64,000 nt of DNA from Roseovarius sp. Pro17 (GCF_035599575.1 NZ_CP141179.1:1984001-2048000); one strand, 5' to 3'. Shown: positions 1 through 11,457, counted from the stretch's first letter. The notes: generated by a model from the letters alone, not told the origin. Made by a program: numbers and translations.

Positions 1-76
1 GAGTTATCACCGAGGATTTGCCGCGCAACTGAGCGTTGCGGATCCGCGTGAGCATATCGCCGATAGGATCATTCAT
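1..76 (-). CDS. rpsH: 30S ribosomal protein S8, N-terminal part
   Basis: The first 25 codons, starting at an ATG on the minus strand, read MNDPIGDMLTRIRNAQLRGK, which is the highly conserved start of bacterial S8. S8 binds the central domain of 16S rRNA. The gene runs off the left edge, so only the start is seen. It follows rpsN by 12 nt, the usual order in the spc operon. Confidence 0.9.
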   Translation of the reverse strand, partial: MNDPIGDMLTRIRNAQLRGKSSVIT

Positions 77-88
77 ATCAAATCTCCC

Positions 89-394
89 TTACCAGCTGGA
101 TTTCACGAGGCCGGGTGCCAGGCCGCTTTGGCCCAGTTCCCGCAACGCGATACGCGACACTTTGAGCTTGCGATAATACGCATGCGGACGGCCCGTAAGC
201 TGGCAGCGGTTGTGCAAACGGGTTGCACTGCTGTTGCGGGGCAGATCCGCCAGCTTCAGGGTCGCGCGAAAGCGCTCTTCCATCGGCTTGCTCTGGTCAT
301 TGATGATCTCCTTGAGCGCGGCACGTTTTGCAGCGAACTTGTCGACCAGTTTCTGGCGCTTCTTCTCGCGCTCGATCATTGCTTTCTTAGCCAT
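89..394 (-). CDS. rpsN: 30S ribosomal protein S14
   Basis: A 101-residue S14 of the long, zinc-free type: it begins [17 protein letters not shown], has the conserved NRCQLTGRP segment and ends in GLVKSSW. The CxxC pairs of the short zinc form are absent. S14 assembles into the head of the small subunit. It lies between rplE (20 nt upstream) and rpsH in the usual spc order, so it is probably co-transcribed. Confidence 0.96.
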   Translation of the reverse strand: MAKKAMIEREKKRQKLVDKFAAKRAALKEIINDQSKPMEERFRATLKLADLPRNSSATRLHNRCQLTGRPHAYYRKLKVSRIALRELGQSGLAPGLVKSSW

Positions 395-413
395 AACTCT
401 CTCTCCCGCTGCT

Positions 414-977
414 TCAGCTGTTGAAGGGCATGTTGAAATGCTTCAACAGCGCCTTGGCTTCAGCGTCGGTTTTCGCCGTGGTTGCGATGATGACATCCAT
501 GCCCCAAGCTTCGTCGATCTTGTCGTACTCGATCTCGGGGAAGACGATATGCTCCTTGATGCCGAAGGCGTAGTTGCCATTGCCATCAAAGGATTTGCCC
601 GAAACACCGCGAAAGTCGCGGATCCGGGGCATCGCGACCGTAACCAGACGGTCGAGGAAGTCGTACATGCGGTCGCCGCGCAGGGTAACCTTGGTTCCCA
701 GCGGCATGTCCTCGCGAACACGAAAGCCAGCGATCGAGTTCTTGGCTTTGGTCACGACGGCGTGCTGGCCTGCAATCGTGGTCAGGTCATCCTGAGCCGA
801 TTTGGCCTTTTTGCTGTCGCGAACGGCCTCGGACCCACAGCCAATGTTCAGGACAATCTTGTCCAGACGCGGGATCTGCATGTCGTTGGTATAGCCGAAC
901 TCTTCTTTCATAGCGGGCTTGATGGTCTCGCGGAACTGCGTGCGCAGGCGCGGGGTATAGTTTGCTGTATCAAGCAT
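414..977 (-). CDS. rplE: 50S ribosomal protein L5
   Basis: A 187-residue L5 with the family signatures [12 protein letters not shown] near residue 40 and the [10 protein letters not shown] segment in the second half. L5 binds 5S rRNA and contacts P-site tRNA. Its start codon overlaps the end of rplX by 8 nt, which indicates translational coupling. Length is normal. Confidence 0.96.
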   Translation of the reverse strand: MLDTANYTPRLRTQFRETIKPAMKEEFGYTNDMQIPRLDKIVLNIGCGSEAVRDSKKAKSAQDDLTTIAGQHAVVTKAKNSIAGFRVREDMPLGTKVTLRGDRMYDFLDRLVTVAMPRIRDFRGVSGKSFDGNGNYAFGIKEHIVFPEIEYDKIDEAWGMDVIIATTAKTDAEAKALLKHFNMPFNS

Positions 978-1281
978 CGATCACGTCCCCCGTGGTCTTA
1001 GCGACGCGCACTTTCTTGCCGTCCTTGACGTCAAAGCCGACGCGGGTCGGCTTACCCTTGGCATCCAGCAGCGCGATGTTGCTGAGGTCGATAGGCATTG
1101 CCTTGGGCAGACGGCCGCCTTGTGCGGTCTGGCTCTGGCGGGTGTGGCGGATGGCCATGTTCACGCCATCCACAACGGCCTTGCCGGCCGAGGGGTTGAC
1201 GGAAGCGATCGTGCCTTCCTTGCCCTTGTCCTTGCCTGCTATAACGACGATCTTGTCGCCTTTTTTCAGTTTGGCAGCCAT
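970..1281 (-). CDS. rplX: 50S ribosomal protein L24
   Basis: A 103-residue L24 with an N-terminal KOW motif ([18 protein letters not shown], residues 6-23). L24 starts assembly of the large subunit. It is 1 nt downstream of rplN and overlaps rplE by 8 nt, typical spc operon packing. Confidence 0.96.
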   Translation of the reverse strand: MAAKLKKGDKIVVIAGKDKGKEGTIASVNPSAGKAVVDGVNMAIRHTRQSQTAQGGRLPKAMPIDLSNIALLDAKGKPTRVGFDVKDGKKVRVAKTTGDVIDA

Positions 1282-1282
1282 G

Positions 1283-1651
1283 TCACAGCACCTCCGGCGC
1301 GAGCGAGATGATTTTCATGAATTTCTTGGCGCGCAATTCGCGGACCACCGGGCCGAAGATACGCGTGCCAACCGGCTCACCCGCGTTGTTCAGGATCACG
1401 GCAGCGTTGCTGTCAAAACGGATTGCGGTGCCGTCTTCACGGCGCACTTCCTTGGCGGTGCGAACGACGACGGCCTTGCGCACGTCACCTTTTTTCACGC
1501 GACCGCGCGGGATGGCTTCCTTGACCGAGACGACAATGACGTCGCCAACGGATGCGTATCTACGCTTGGAACCACCCAGAACCTTAATGCACTGAACGCG
1601 GCGAGCGCCGCTGTTGTCAGCAACATCCAGGTTTGTCTGCATCTGGATCAT
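1283..1651 (-). CDS. rplN: 50S ribosomal protein L14
   Basis: A 122-residue L14 starting [20 protein letters not shown] and containing the FGPVVRELR segment near the end; both are hallmarks of the family. L14 sits at the subunit interface and is the binding site of the silencing factor RsfS. It is 78 nt downstream of rpsQ, a larger gap than its neighbours have. Confidence 0.97.
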   Translation of the reverse strand: MIQMQTNLDVADNSGARRVQCIKVLGGSKRRYASVGDVIVVSVKEAIPRGRVKKGDVRKAVVVRTAKEVRREDGTAIRFDSNAAVILNNAGEPVGTRIFGPVVRELRAKKFMKIISLAPEVL

Positions 1652-1729
1652 TTGGTTTCTCCCGACCTACCGGGGGGCGATGCGGCCCTTGCCCCGGGGT
1701 TTCGATTGAGCTGAAAAGGTGCCAGTGGC

Positions 1730-1960
1730 TTACGCCTCCAGAACCTCCCAGCGTTTCGTCTTGGATCGCGGCGGGCATTCGATGATGCGCACCTTGTCAC
1801 CCACTTTGAACGTATTGTTCTCGTCGTGGGCGCGATATTTCTTGGACTTCCGGATCGTTTTTTGCAGAACCGGGTGCTTGAAGCGGCGCTCGACTGACAC
1901 GGAAATTGTCTGGGCGTTGGCGTCGCTCGTCACGGTGCCAGAGAGGATACGTTTGGGCAT
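1730..1960 (-). CDS. rpsQ: 30S ribosomal protein S17
   Basis: A 76-residue S17: it starts [18 protein letters not shown] and carries the conserved [20 protein letters not shown] segment. S17 binds the 5' domain of 16S rRNA early in assembly. It is 12 nt from rpmC, so both are in the same transcription unit. Confidence 0.96.
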   Translation of the reverse strand: MPKRILSGTVTSDANAQTISVSVERRFKHPVLQKTIRKSKKYRAHDENNTFKVGDKVRIIECPPRSKTKRWEVLEA

Positions 1961-1972
1961 CTTGCAGGCTCC

Positions 1973-2176
1973 TTATTCTGCCGCCGCGGCTGCGGCTTTC
2001 TCATTGAGGATGGTCAGCACGCGGGCGGCGCTGCGACGAGCAACGCGCATCTGCGATGCATTCTCCAGCTGGCCGGTGGCGGCCTGAAAGCGCAGGTTGA
2101 ACTGTGCTTTTTTCAGGTTCGCCAGCTCTTCGCGCAGCTGGTCTGGTGTCTTTTCACGTAGTTCCTTGGCGTCCAT
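1973..2176 (-). CDS. rpmC: 50S ribosomal protein L29
   Basis: A 67-residue L29 starting [18 protein letters not shown]. The open frame extends 15 codons further upstream, but homologues begin at this ATG. The C-terminus is alanine-rich. L29 lies near the peptide exit tunnel. It is the first gene of the spc segment here: the gene normally upstream, rplP, is absent, and a predicted promoter lies about 100 nt upstream. Confidence 0.95.
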   Translation of the reverse strand: MDAKELREKTPDQLREELANLKKAQFNLRFQAATGQLENASQMRVARRSAARVLTILNEKAAAAAAE

Positions 2177-2277
2177 CGCCCTATTCCTTTCAACATCACC
2201 GGAGAGCCCAACATGCATCACGTCGTTCGATACACTTGGTCACCCTGATTCCGGTGGAGATCATTGCAGATTGGGCG

Positions 2278-2306
2278 CGTATAGGGGTGTTGGCGCATGG
2301 GCGCAA
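2278..2306 (-). promoter_or_regulatory. Predicted promoter for the rpmC-rpsQ-rplN-rplX-rplE-rpsN-rpsH unit
   Basis: On the minus strand a TTGCGC -35-like hexamer is followed, after exactly 17 bp, by TATACG. The same TATACG -10 with 17-bp spacing appears in front of rpsL (11677-11705). This suggests the spc segment is started here rather than by read-through from rplW. Predicted by eye only. Confidence 0.5.
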
Positions 2307-2383
2307 CCCCTTTGGGCACTGGGCCAAGATATAGAGACGCCACCATGCTTACTAGTGGTGGTTTGCGCCAAATCACGACGCAT

Positions 2384-2839
2384 TCAGACCGCCATCGATC
2401 CCGATGTATCCGGAGTGGGATCGGGTCGGGGCAGATGTCCCGGCATGTTGCCCCACCAATCGACGAGAGCGCGCAACAGCGCATCGGAAAGCTCTGACAG
2501 GGCCCAGGCCGAAACCGCAATGTTGATCGCTGCCACCACCAGCACGGGCCCCCAGAGCCGCAGGTGTTGCCGCAATATCTGGCTGCGCCAGACCAAAAAC
2601 GTGAACATCGCAACTGCGCCGATTGGCAGGGGAATAACCAGTGGGACTAGCGCTAGAGTCATGGCGACCCTGTGCAACGGTGTGTGCCGCAACCATTCCC
2701 CCAAGCGTTGATCAAGCCAGACCGGCAAGTTCAGGCTCCGCGTATGAGACATTAGGCTTGTCCTTCCACAGGTCCTGCATCGCCCCTCATAAGACATGTG
2801 GATGCCGCCGCATTGCTGGCAGCCTCCATGCGCCGACAT
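2384..2839 (-). CDS. Small membrane protein with an N-terminal zinc-ribbon-like motif, unknown function
   Basis: A 151-residue protein. The N-terminus has two Cys pairs, CQQCG (residues 8-12) and CRTCG, separated by about 12 residues, resembling a zinc ribbon. Two hydrophobic stretches follow, around residues 60-85 and 95-115, and the tail is Pro-rich. Its ATG overlaps the stop codon of the upstream GYF/TM2 gene (TAATG arrangement), so the two are probably co-translated and work together at the membrane. The open frame continues upstream, but the coupled ATG is the best start. No function recognised. Confidence 0.6.
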   Translation of the reverse strand: MSAHGGCQQCGGIHMSYEGRCRTCGRTSLMSHTRSLNLPVWLDQRLGEWLRHTPLHRVAMTLALVPLVIPLPIGAVAMFTFLVWRSQILRQHLRLWGPVLVVAAINIAVSAWALSELSDALLRALVDWWGNMPGHLPRPDPTPDTSGSMAV

Positions 2840-3459
2840 TACAGCGCCCGGGCGTGCAATTGGTGCGCATTGTAGCGCGTTCGAAGTTCTTTGGCCCGCC
2901 CATAGGCGTCGAAAATCGACCACAGATTGATGATCCATCCCAGCAGGATAGCCCAGAGCAGGATACACATGAAGAACATCAGGATGCCTTTACCAACATC
3001 TCCGTTGTAGAGTTGGCCAAGTCCGCAGAACAGCAGAGATAGCACAAGTGCAACACCGGGTGATTTGTCCGCCCCCACGTCAAGCGGGACAGTCGCGGCA
3101 TGGACAGTATTGTGAACCTGGACGACGGTGCTGCGATCTCCGGTCGACACGCTCTCGGCGGCGTCCGCGCGCAAAGGCGGCCGTTCATCCGCCTTGAAAA
3201 ACCTGCCGAGCGTCACATCCTTGCGCGCCGGCATCCACGCAAAGCCACCGTCGCGCATGACCTCCGTGCCCATTTCGAGTCGGCCTTCGTCGGCGAATTC
3301 CTTCAGGTCGTGCCCAGTATAGGGACCATATTCCTGCCCATCGACACGCATCAGCCATGTGGCATCCATCGGATGCGGCGGACGCGACACCGGGGCCGCC
3401 ATGCGATTGGGCGCGATTTCGGGTACAGAGTCGGTGGGCAAATCAGAATTGTCAGACAT
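2839..3459 (-). CDS. GYF_2 and TM2 domain membrane protein
   Basis: A 206-residue protein. Residues about 36-85 form a GYF_2-type domain (GQEYGPYTGHDLKEF, ending WMPARKD). Residues about 134-190 form a TM2 domain with the signature GLGQLYNGDVGKG between two hydrophobic helices and a DAYGRAKE end. Such proteins are inner-membrane proteins of unclear role; GYF_2 probably binds peptides. It is divergent from the oxygenase-like gene at 3686 and coupled by a 1-nt stop/start overlap to the Cys-pair protein downstream. Its place between two halves of the ribosomal cluster is unusual. Confidence 0.75.
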   Translation of the reverse strand: MSDNSDLPTDSVPEIAPNRMAAPVSRPPHPMDATWLMRVDGQEYGPYTGHDLKEFADEGRLEMGTEVMRDGGFAWMPARKDVTLGRFFKADERPPLRADAAESVSTGDRSTVVQVHNTVHAATVPLDVGADKSPGVALVLSLLFCGLGQLYNGDVGKGILMFFMCILLWAILLGWIINLWSIFDAYGRAKELRTRYNAHQLHARAL

Positions 3460-3685
3460 GAAAAATCTCCGGCGAAAGGTGTCGGTCCATGCAAACAAAA
3501 ATAAGTGGAGGAAGTGTGAAATAAATGCAGCGATTCCAAGACTAATGCACGTCGCAGGCATGGTTTTGGGCAGCGTGCAGGTTGCGCCACCGTCCATGGC
3601 GCAGGCACTAGCCTACCATGTCGGGTGCCCTGCCCCACGCAAAACCGCCCTCGCCATGCCGTGTGCGCTGCGCTATCACCGGGTT

Positions 3686-4306
3686 ATGTCAGATATATCC
3701 TCACTCTTCGTCACTCGCCTTTATCGCGCGCAATTGCGCGAGTTGGGCAAGCCAATTGATATACCTGAATTTGAGGCATCCTGTTGGTCCATCGCTGAGG
3801 ACGACGAAGCTGGCCAGCAATGGTGCGAGGACAACAATTATCCTGGATACACCTCCTACGCGTCACTGGACGATCTGCCCTACCGCTTTCCGATCTTTCG
3901 CGATCTGGTAAAGGTTCTGGACAAACACGTCGCCGCCTTCGCGGTTGATCTGGACTTCGATCTGGGCGGCAAGAAACTGAAACTCGACAGCCTGTGGATC
4001 AACATCCTACCCGAAGGCGGCACGCATTCATCGCATATCCATCCGCATTCGGTGGTTTCGGGAACCACCTACGTGACGATGCCCGAAGGCACCAGCGCGA
4101 TCAAATTCGAAGACCCCCGCCTGCCAATGATGATGGCCGCCCCTGCCCGGCAAAAAGACGCGCGGGCAGAGCTGCGCACGTTCAGCTATGTCACACCCGA
4201 AGCTGGCGAAGTGCTGTTGTGGGAGAGCTGGCTGCGGCATGAGGTGCCGGTGAATATGTCGGAGGATGATCGAATAAGCGTGAGTTTTAACTACGCGTGG
4301 GGGTGA
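3686..4306 (+). CDS. TIGR02466-type putative 2OG-Fe(II) oxygenase
   Basis: A 206-residue protein with the layout of the TIGR02466/PF13759 putative 2-oxoglutarate Fe(II) oxygenases. A HIHPHS segment (residues about 117-122) in the double-stranded beta helix would supply metal ligands. A second histidine (WLRHEVPVN, about residue 185) and an Arg/Ser pair (RISVSFNYAW) near the end fit the remaining metal and 2OG ligands. The substrate is unknown. It lies inside the ribosomal cluster, where ribosome-modifying oxygenases are conceivable but unproven. The ATG at 3686 was chosen because the family begins there; the open frame upstream overlaps the promoter region of the divergent TM2 gene. Confidence 0.7.
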   Translation: MSDISSLFVTRLYRAQLRELGKPIDIPEFEASCWSIAEDDEAGQQWCEDNNYPGYTSYASLDDLPYRFPIFRDLVKVLDKHVAAFAVDLDFDLGGKKLKLDSLWINILPEGGTHSSHIHPHSVVSGTTYVTMPEGTSAIKFEDPRLPMMMAAPARQKDARAELRTFSYVTPEAGEVLLWESWLRHEVPVNMSEDDRISVSFNYAWG

Positions 4307-4901
4307 AATCGTTGCGCGCCAGATTTTAATAAGGAAACGAACGAGGCGGCATGGTCCGTTTCTCACTCACCTGCCTCAGCACAGCAGTATTAAGTCTGAA
4401 GTTGGGTTGAAAAATCGTCTTTTGATCCTTCTCCGATTCAGATGCTGGCTATGAAGTCTTGATCGAAGAACAGACTTGTATCGGTCCGGATTTTCGGGCC
4501 CGATCGGAATATCGCGAGACCGCTTTCCTAGATGGTGCACGCATCTGATGCGAGGTCTTGCGGGAAATGGCGGTTTTCTCGAAGCACATGATTGGCACAA
4601 AGCAATTTCGAATGAAGGGCGCAGAGGCCCCTTTGACGCGTGTCTGATTACCACTGTGACAGAACAGATCTCTCTTGCAACTGTCGGCTTCCAAGGCGAT
4701 TGGATCGATATTGACGGTCGAAAGGTAGACAAGCGGCATGATTGCCTCACCCTCAAACTCGGACGCTGCGAAGCGCGCCTATGACTCCGCATATGCCTAA
4801 CAACGGGTATGCGTCTCGTTCTATGCAACCGCTTGACCAGTCCATAAATCAACCCCACCGGATTTCAACAATCAGGCCATACAAACCATTTGTCCAAAAC
4901 G
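4307..4901 (+). other. Non-coding stretch, possibly holding a decayed gene
   Basis: No intact gene is recognised in these 595 bases. On the plus strand, protein-like stretches occur in two frames. One ends at a stop near 4550; the other runs about 4550-4784 and includes GFQGDWIDIDGRKVDKRHD. This could be a frameshifted remnant, but I cannot name a family. No trace of rplB, rpsS, rplV, rpsC or rplP is seen here, although this is where they would be expected. Confidence 0.35.
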
Positions 4902-4933
4902 AAAAAACCCCGGCCACTTTCGCAGCCGGGGTT
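4902..4933 (-). terminator. Rho-independent terminator after rplW
   Basis: AACCCCGGC (4906-4914) pairs with GCCGGGGTT (4925-4933) around a 10-nt loop. An A-run at 4902-4907 gives a U-run at the end of the minus-strand transcript. It lies 24 nt past the rplW stop codon, so the S10 transcript ends here. Confidence 0.85.
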
Positions 4934-4957
4934 CTTAATCTTCAAGCCAACTAAATC

Positions 4958-5269
4958 TCAGAGACCGGTGGTCACGTCGATCGTGTTGCCTTCTTCCAGC
5001 GTTACATACGCCTTCTTGACGTCGGCGCGCTTGCCTAGACGGCCGCGGAAACGCTTGGATTTGCCTTTGGTGATGGTCGTGTTGACGGCCTTCACCTTGA
5101 CGCCGAACAGCGCCTCGACGGCTTCTTTGATCTGCGGCTTGTTGCTGCCGATCGCGACTTCGAACACCACTGCGCCATTTTCGGACGCCATCGTGGCCTT
5201 CTCGGTCACAACAGGCTTACGGATCACATCGTAATGCTCTGTTTTCGCGCTCATTTCAGACTTGCTCAT
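4958..5269 (-). CDS. rplW: 50S ribosomal protein L23
   Basis: A 103-residue L23 with the conserved [13 protein letters not shown] opening, the [17 protein letters not shown] helix and the [18 protein letters not shown] tail loop. L23 lines the peptide exit and docks trigger factor and SRP. It overlaps the end of rplD by 4 nt. It is the last gene before a strong terminator, whereas rplB would normally follow. Confidence 0.96.
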   Translation of the reverse strand: MSKSEMSAKTEHYDVIRKPVVTEKATMASENGAVVFEVAIGSNKPQIKEAVEALFGVKVKAVNTTITKGKSKRFRGRLGKRADVKKAYVTLEEGNTIDVTTGL

Positions 5270-5883
5270 TTCAGTCGAGCCTCCAGTGCTTCGACACCCG
5301 CCTTGGTGATCACGAGCGTATCACGCTTGAGGATGTCATAGACGTTTGCGCCCATCGTCGGCAGGACGTCCAGACCTTCGATGTTGCGCGCAGCCTTGGC
5401 GAAATCTGCATTGACCTCGGCGCCATCGATGATCAGCGCACGCTTCCAGCCCAGATCCTTGATCTGCTTGGCCAAGGCGGACGTTTTGCTGACGCTGCCG
5501 ATGTCCTCGATGATCACCAGCTCGCCTGCGCGCGCCTTGGCGCTCAGGGCATGCTTGAGACCAAGTGCGCGGACCTTTTTGGGCAGATCATGCGCATGGC
5601 TGCGCACGACCGGACCTTTGTAGATACCACCACCGCGAAAGATCGGAGCAGAGCGCGCGCCGTGGCGTGCGCCGCCGGTGCCTTTCTGGCGATAGATCTT
5701 CTTGGTCGAATACTTGACCTCGGAGCGGGTTTTCACCTTGTGAGTGCCAGCCTGCGCCTTGTTGCGCTGCCAACGGACGACGCGGTGCAAGATGTCGGCG
5801 CGAGGGTCCAGGTCGAAGATGTCTTCGCCCAGATCGACCGAGCCGGCCTTGCTGCCGTCCAGTTTGATCATGTCGAGTTTCAT
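5266..5883 (-). CDS. rplD: 50S ribosomal protein L4
   Basis: A 205-residue L4. The central extension is clear: [26 protein letters not shown] residues near position 65-85, preceded by [17 protein letters not shown]4 reaches into the exit tunnel and, in some bacteria, controls its own operon. It overlaps rplC and rplW by 4 nt on each side, so all three are translationally coupled. Confidence 0.97.
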   Translation of the reverse strand: MKLDMIKLDGSKAGSVDLGEDIFDLDPRADILHRVVRWQRNKAQAGTHKVKTRSEVKYSTKKIYRQKGTGGARHGARSAPIFRGGGIYKGPVVRSHAHDLPKKVRALGLKHALSAKARAGELVIIEDIGSVSKTSALAKQIKDLGWKRALIIDGAEVNADFAKAARNIEGLDVLPTMGANVYDILKRDTLVITKAGVEALEARLK

Positions 5884-6764
5884 GCTTCATCATCCTTCTT
5901 GGTCTCGTCCAGAGTCTCGCTCTGGTCGCCGGCCTCTGCCTTGTCAGCTGCGATTTCGGCCTCGGCCTCTTTCTCTGCTTCGGCTTCCTGTGCGGCTTGC
6001 GCCTCGGCGGCTGCCTTGGCTGCTTCGGCCTCTTCGGCTGCTGCTGCTGCGGCTGCCTCATCGGCGGCTTTGGCGGCGGCTTCTGCCTCGGATTTCAGCG
6101 CGGCGGGCAGAATGGCATGCTCGGGGAACGGCTTCTTGACCGCATCCTTGATCGTCACCCAACCACCCTTGGAACCGGGAACAGCACCCTTGACCATGAT
6201 CAGGCCACGGTCGGCGTCTGTCTTGATCACCTGCAGGTTCTGCGTGGTGATGCGTGCAGCACCCATGTGACCGGCCATCTTCTTGCCTTTAAAGACCTTG
6301 CCCGGATCCTGACACTGGCCCGTGGAGCCGTGCGAACGGTGCGAAATCGAAACACCGTGGGTCATTTCCAGACCCTTGAAGTTGTGACGCTTCATGGCAC
6401 CCTGGAAACCCTTACCGATCGAGGTGCCGCAGACGTCTACGAACTGACCCTCAAAGTAATGGTTAGCAGTGATTTCCTCACCGACGGCGATCAGGTTCTC
6501 AGGCGCGACACGGAATTCCGCGATCTTGCGCTTGGGTTCCACCTTGGCTGCGGCGAAGTGGCCGCGCATGGCTTGCGACGTCCGCTTGACCTTGGCGGTG
6601 CCAGCGCCTAGCTGAACCGCGGAATAGCCGTGGCTGTCGGCCGTGCGCTGCGCGACGACCTGAAGTTTGTCCAGTTGAAGAACGGTGACAGGAACCTGCC
6701 GTCCGTCTTCCATGAAAAGACGGGTCATGCCCATCTTCTTTGCGATAACGCCAGAGCGCAACAT
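5880..6764 (-). CDS. rplC: 50S ribosomal protein L3 with a long acidic C-terminal tail
   Basis: A 294-residue L3; most bacterial L3 are about 205-220. Residues 1 to about 215 are the normal protein, including [18 protein letters not shown], in which Gln150 matches the glutamine methylated by PrmB in E. coli. The remaining 80 residues are almost only Ala, Glu, Lys and Asp, predicted to be helical or disordered and strongly acidic. To my knowledge such tails occur in Rhodobacterales L3. L3 starts 50S assembly and reaches the peptidyl transferase centre. It sits 14 nt after rpsJ. Confidence 0.96.
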   Translation of the reverse strand: MLRSGVIAKKMGMTRLFMEDGRQVPVTVLQLDKLQVVAQRTADSHGYSAVQLGAGTAKVKRTSQAMRGHFAAAKVEPKRKIAEFRVAPENLIAVGEEITANHYFEGQFVDVCGTSIGKGFQGAMKRHNFKGLEMTHGVSISHRSHGSTGQCQDPGKVFKGKKMAGHMGAARITTQNLQVIKTDADRGLIMVKGAVPGSKGGWVTIKDAVKKPFPEHAILPAALKSEAEAAAKAADEAAAAAAAEEAEAAKAAAEAQAAQEAEAEKEAEAEIAADKAEAGDQSETLDETKKDDEA

Positions 6765-6778
6765 ACCTAGTGCCCTCC

Positions 6779-7087
6779 TTAGACCGAAATCTGCACGTCG
6801 ACGCCGGCAGCCAGGTCGAGCTTCATCAGCGCGTCCACAGTCTGCGGAGTCGGATCAACGATGTCCAGCAGGCGCTTGTGCGTGCGGATTTCCCATTGAT
6901 CGCGGGATTTCTTGTTCACGTGGGGGCCACGCAGAACGGTGAATTTTTCAATCTTGTTCGGCAGCGGAATCGGGCCACGGACGTCTGCGCCCGTGCGTTT
7001 CGCGGTGTTGACGATTTCCTGCGTGCTGGCATCCAGTACGCGGTAATCGAACGCCTTGAGCCGAATGCGAATGTTCTGGCTGGACAT
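6779..7087 (-). CDS. rpsJ: 30S ribosomal protein S10
   Basis: A 102-residue S10 starting [19 protein letters not shown] and containing [20 protein letters not shown]. The frame is open for 28 further codons, but homologues start at this ATG. S10 is part of the small-subunit head and also partners NusB in antitermination. It is the first gene of the S10 group, about 100 nt downstream of tuf, separated by two stable hairpins. Confidence 0.96.
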   Translation of the reverse strand: MSSQNIRIRLKAFDYRVLDASTQEIVNTAKRTGADVRGPIPLPNKIEKFTVLRGPHVNKKSRDQWEIRTHKRLLDIVDPTPQTVDALMKLDLAAGVDVQISV

Positions 7088-7120
7088 ATATTTAGCCTTT
7101 CGCGGCATTGGAGTTGATAG

Positions 7121-7182
7121 GAGGGAGGCCGGACCACCCGGCCTCCCTCTTCGAACCCTTGGGGCGGGCAATATGCCCGCCC
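7121..7182 (-). promoter_or_regulatory. Two stem-loops between tuf and rpsJ
   Basis: Just after the tuf stop, GGGCGGGCA (7162-7170) pairs with TGCCCGCCC (7174-7182) over a 3-nt loop. Next, GAGGGAGGCCGG (7121-7132) pairs with CCGGCCTCCCTC (7138-7149) over a 5-nt loop. Neither is followed by a U-run on the minus strand, so they look like attenuating or RNA-processing elements rather than full terminators. Confidence 0.5.
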
Positions 7183-7189
7183 AGAGTAA

Positions 7190-8365
<1,176 letters not shown>

Positions 8366-8452
8366 GATTTGGCTCCTCTTTTTGCAAGTCAGGTGGTGAG
8401 CTAATTGCCCACCCTACAGTTTGGGTAGGGCGGGGATGTCCCCGCCACCCGG

Positions 8453-10576
8453 TTAAGCGTATTTCGCCTGGATCTCTTCCGAGATGTTGCTCGGAACCGG
8501 CTCGTAATGCGAGAATTGCATCGTGAACTGGGCGCGGCCCGAAGACATGGACCGCAGCGTATTGATATAGCCGAACATATTTGCCAACGGCACGTTACAG
8601 TCGATCGCAATGGCGTTGCCGCGATTTTCCTGCCCCGAGATCTGACCGCGACGCGATGTCAAATCGCCGATGATGCCGCCCGTATAGTCCTCAGGTGTGA
8701 TCACCTCGACCTTCATGATCGGCTCAAGCAGCTTGGCACCGGCCTTGCGCAGACCTTCGCGCATGCCCATCCGGCCTGCGATTTCGAACGCCATGACGCT
8801 GGAGTCAACGTCGTGGAACTTGCCGTCGATCAGCGCGACCTTGAAGTCGATGACCGGGAAGCCAGCCAACGGGCCGCTATCCATGACCGAGCGGATGCCC
8901 TTTTCGACGCCGGGAATATATTCCTTGGGCACCGAACCACCAACAACGCGGCTCTCAAAGGAGAAGCCTTCGCCCGCCTCTGTCGGCGAGATGATCAGCT
9001 TGACCTCGGCGAACTGACCCGAACCACCCGACTGCTTCTTGTGGGTGTAGGTATGCTCGACCTCGTGGCCGATGGTCTCGCGGTAAGCAACCTGAGGCGC
9101 ACCGATATTGGCGTCGACCTTGAATTCGCGGCGCAGACGATCGATGAGAATGTCGAGGTGAAGCTCGCCCATGCCCTTCATGATCGTCTGACCGGATTCC
9201 TGATCGGTTTCGACGCGGAACGACGGATCTTCTGCTGCCAGACGTGCGAGGCCTGCCGACATTTTCTCTTGGTCGCCCTTGGTCTTGGGCTCGACCGCGA
9301 TCTCGATGACCGGATCTGGGAACGTCATCGTTTCCAGAACCACCTGCTCTTTGATATCGCTAAGCGTATCACCGGTGGTCGTGTCCTTGAGGCCAGCGAG
9401 CGCTACGATGTCACCAGCCCATGCCTCTTCGATCTCTTCGCGCTGGATCGAGTGCATCATCATCATCCGGCCGATGCGCTCTTTCTTGCCCTTGGTCGTG
9501 TTCTGGACAGTATCGCCCTTCTTGATCTTGCCCGAATAGATGCGGGTAAAGGTCAAGGAACCTACAAACGGGTCGTTCATGATCTTGAACGCCAGACCAG
9601 AGAACGGCATGTCGTCATCCGCGCGGCGCGGGATGTTACGCTCTTCGGTTTCGTCGTCGGGGCTAAAGCCCATGTAGTCAACGACGTCCTTGGGGCTGGG
9701 CAGGTAATCGACAACGGCGTTCAGCAGCGGCTGGACACCCTTGTTTTTAAAGGCCGAGCCGCAGAGGATCGGAACGAATGACAGCGACAGCGTGCCCTTG
9801 CGGATCAGCTTGCGCAGGGTGTCCTCATCAGGCTCCAAGCCTTCCAGGTAACCTTCCATCGCGTCGTCGTCCATTTCGACGGCAACTTCGATCAGGTTCG
9901 CGCGCCACTCGTCAGCCAGATCCTTGAGGCTCTCGCGGATCGGACCACGGGTCCAGTTCGCGCCCAGATCTTCGCCTGCCCAGACCCACTCTTCCATGGT
10001 GACGAGATCGACCAAGCCCTCAAGCTCGGTTTCCGAGCCGATGGGGATCTGGATCGGCGCAGGGATGGCCCCCGTGCGGTCCTTGATCATCTTGACACAG
10101 TTAAAGAAGTCGGCGCCGATCTTGTCCATCTTGTTGACGAACACGATCCGCGGCACCTTGTAACGGTCGGCCTGACGCCAGACCGTTTCGGTCTGGGGCT
10201 CGACACCGGCATTGGCATCCAGAACCGCAACGGCACCGTCGAGCACGGCCAGCGAACGCTCGACTTCGATGGTGAAGTCGACGTGACCGGGCGTATCGAT
10301 GATGTTCATCCGGTACTTGGTCTCGGATGTGCCGTCCTGGGTCGGATCGTTCTGACGCTGCCAGAACGTGGTGGTAGCAGCCGAAGTGATCGTGATGCCA
10401 CGCTCCTGCTCCTGCTCCATCCAATCCATGGTCGAAGCACCCTCATGGGTCTCGCCCATGTTGTGATTCTTACCTGTATAGAACAGGATCCGTTCGCTGC
10501 AGGTGGTCTTGCCTGCATCGATATGGGCCATGATGCCGAAGTTACGGTAGCGTTCTAGAGCGTAGTCGCGTGCCAT
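8453..10576 (-). CDS. fusA: Elongation factor G
   Basis: A 707-residue EF-G. The P-loop AHIDAGKT is at residues 17-24, followed by [19 protein letters not shown] and NKMDKIG. Domains II-V follow, with the [18 protein letters not shown] domain IV start and the final domain V. EF-G drives translocation and ribosome recycling. It is 26 nt from rpsG. The short stretch to tuf holds small inverted repeats (CCCTAC/GTAGGG near 8410). Confidence 0.98.
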   Translation of the reverse strand: MARDYALERYRNFGIMAHIDAGKTTCSERILFYTGKNHNMGETHEGASTMDWMEQEQERGITITSAATTTFWQRQNDPTQDGTSETKYRMNIIDTPGHVDFTIEVERSLAVLDGAVAVLDANAGVEPQTETVWRQADRYKVPRIVFVNKMDKIGADFFNCVKMIKDRTGAIPAPIQIPIGSETELEGLVDLVTMEEWVWAGEDLGANWTRGPIRESLKDLADEWRANLIEVAVEMDDDAMEGYLEGLEPDEDTLRKLIRKGTLSLSFVPILCGSAFKNKGVQPLLNAVVDYLPSPKDVVDYMGFSPDDETEERNIPRRADDDMPFSGLAFKIMNDPFVGSLTFTRIYSGKIKKGDTVQNTTKGKKERIGRMMMMHSIQREEIEEAWAGDIVALAGLKDTTTGDTLSDIKEQVVLETMTFPDPVIEIAVEPKTKGDQEKMSAGLARLAAEDPSFRVETDQESGQTIMKGMGELHLDILIDRLRREFKVDANIGAPQVAYRETIGHEVEHTYTHKKQSGGSGQFAEVKLIISPTEAGEGFSFESRVVGGSVPKEYIPGVEKGIRSVMDSGPLAGFPVIDFKVALIDGKFHDVDSSVMAFEIAGRMGMREGLRKAGAKLLEPIMKVEVITPEDYTGGIIGDLTSRRGQISGQENRGNAIAIDCNVPLANMFGYINTLRSMSSGRAQFTMQFSHYEPVPSNISEEIQAKYA

Positions 10577-10602
10577 GGGGCTGCTTCCTCAGAGTATCTG
10601 TT

Positions 10603-11076
<474 letters not shown>

Positions 11077-11085
11077 TTAATCCTC

Positions 11086-11457
11086 TTACTTCGGGCGCTT
11101 GGCGCCATATTTGGAACGGCGCTGCTTACGGTCTTTGACGCCCTGCGTATCCAGAACACCGCGCAGAATATGGTAGCGAACGCCGGGAAGGTCCTTGACG
11201 CGGCCGCCGCGGATCAGGACTACCGAGTGCTCCTGCAAGTTGTGGCTCTCACCGGGAATATAGCTGATGACCTCGAAGCCGTTCGTCAGGCGCACTTTGG
11301 CAACCTTACGCATGGCCGAGTTCGGCTTTTTCGGTGTCGTGGTATAGACGCGCGTGCAAACGCCCCGCTTTTGCGGGCACCCCTGAAGGTGCTGCGATTT
11401 CTGCGCTCTTACTTTTGGCTTCCGCGGCTTGCGGATCAACTGTTGGATCGTTGGCAT
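11086..11457 (-). CDS. rpsL: 30S ribosomal protein S12
   Basis: A 123-residue S12 from [15 protein letters not shown] to [11 protein letters not shown]. The open frame extends upstream, but this ATG is the family start. The decoding-centre loop [10 protein letters not shown] and the KDLPGVRYH loop carry the usual lysines, so no streptomycin-resistance change is seen. First gene of the str operon, with a good promoter about 220 nt upstream. Confidence 0.97.
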   Translation of the reverse strand: MPTIQQLIRKPRKPKVRAQKSQHLQGCPQKRGVCTRVYTTTPKKPNSAMRKVAKVRLTNGFEVISYIPGESHNLQEHSVVLIRGGRVKDLPGVRYHILRGVLDTQGVKDRKQRRSKYGAKRPK

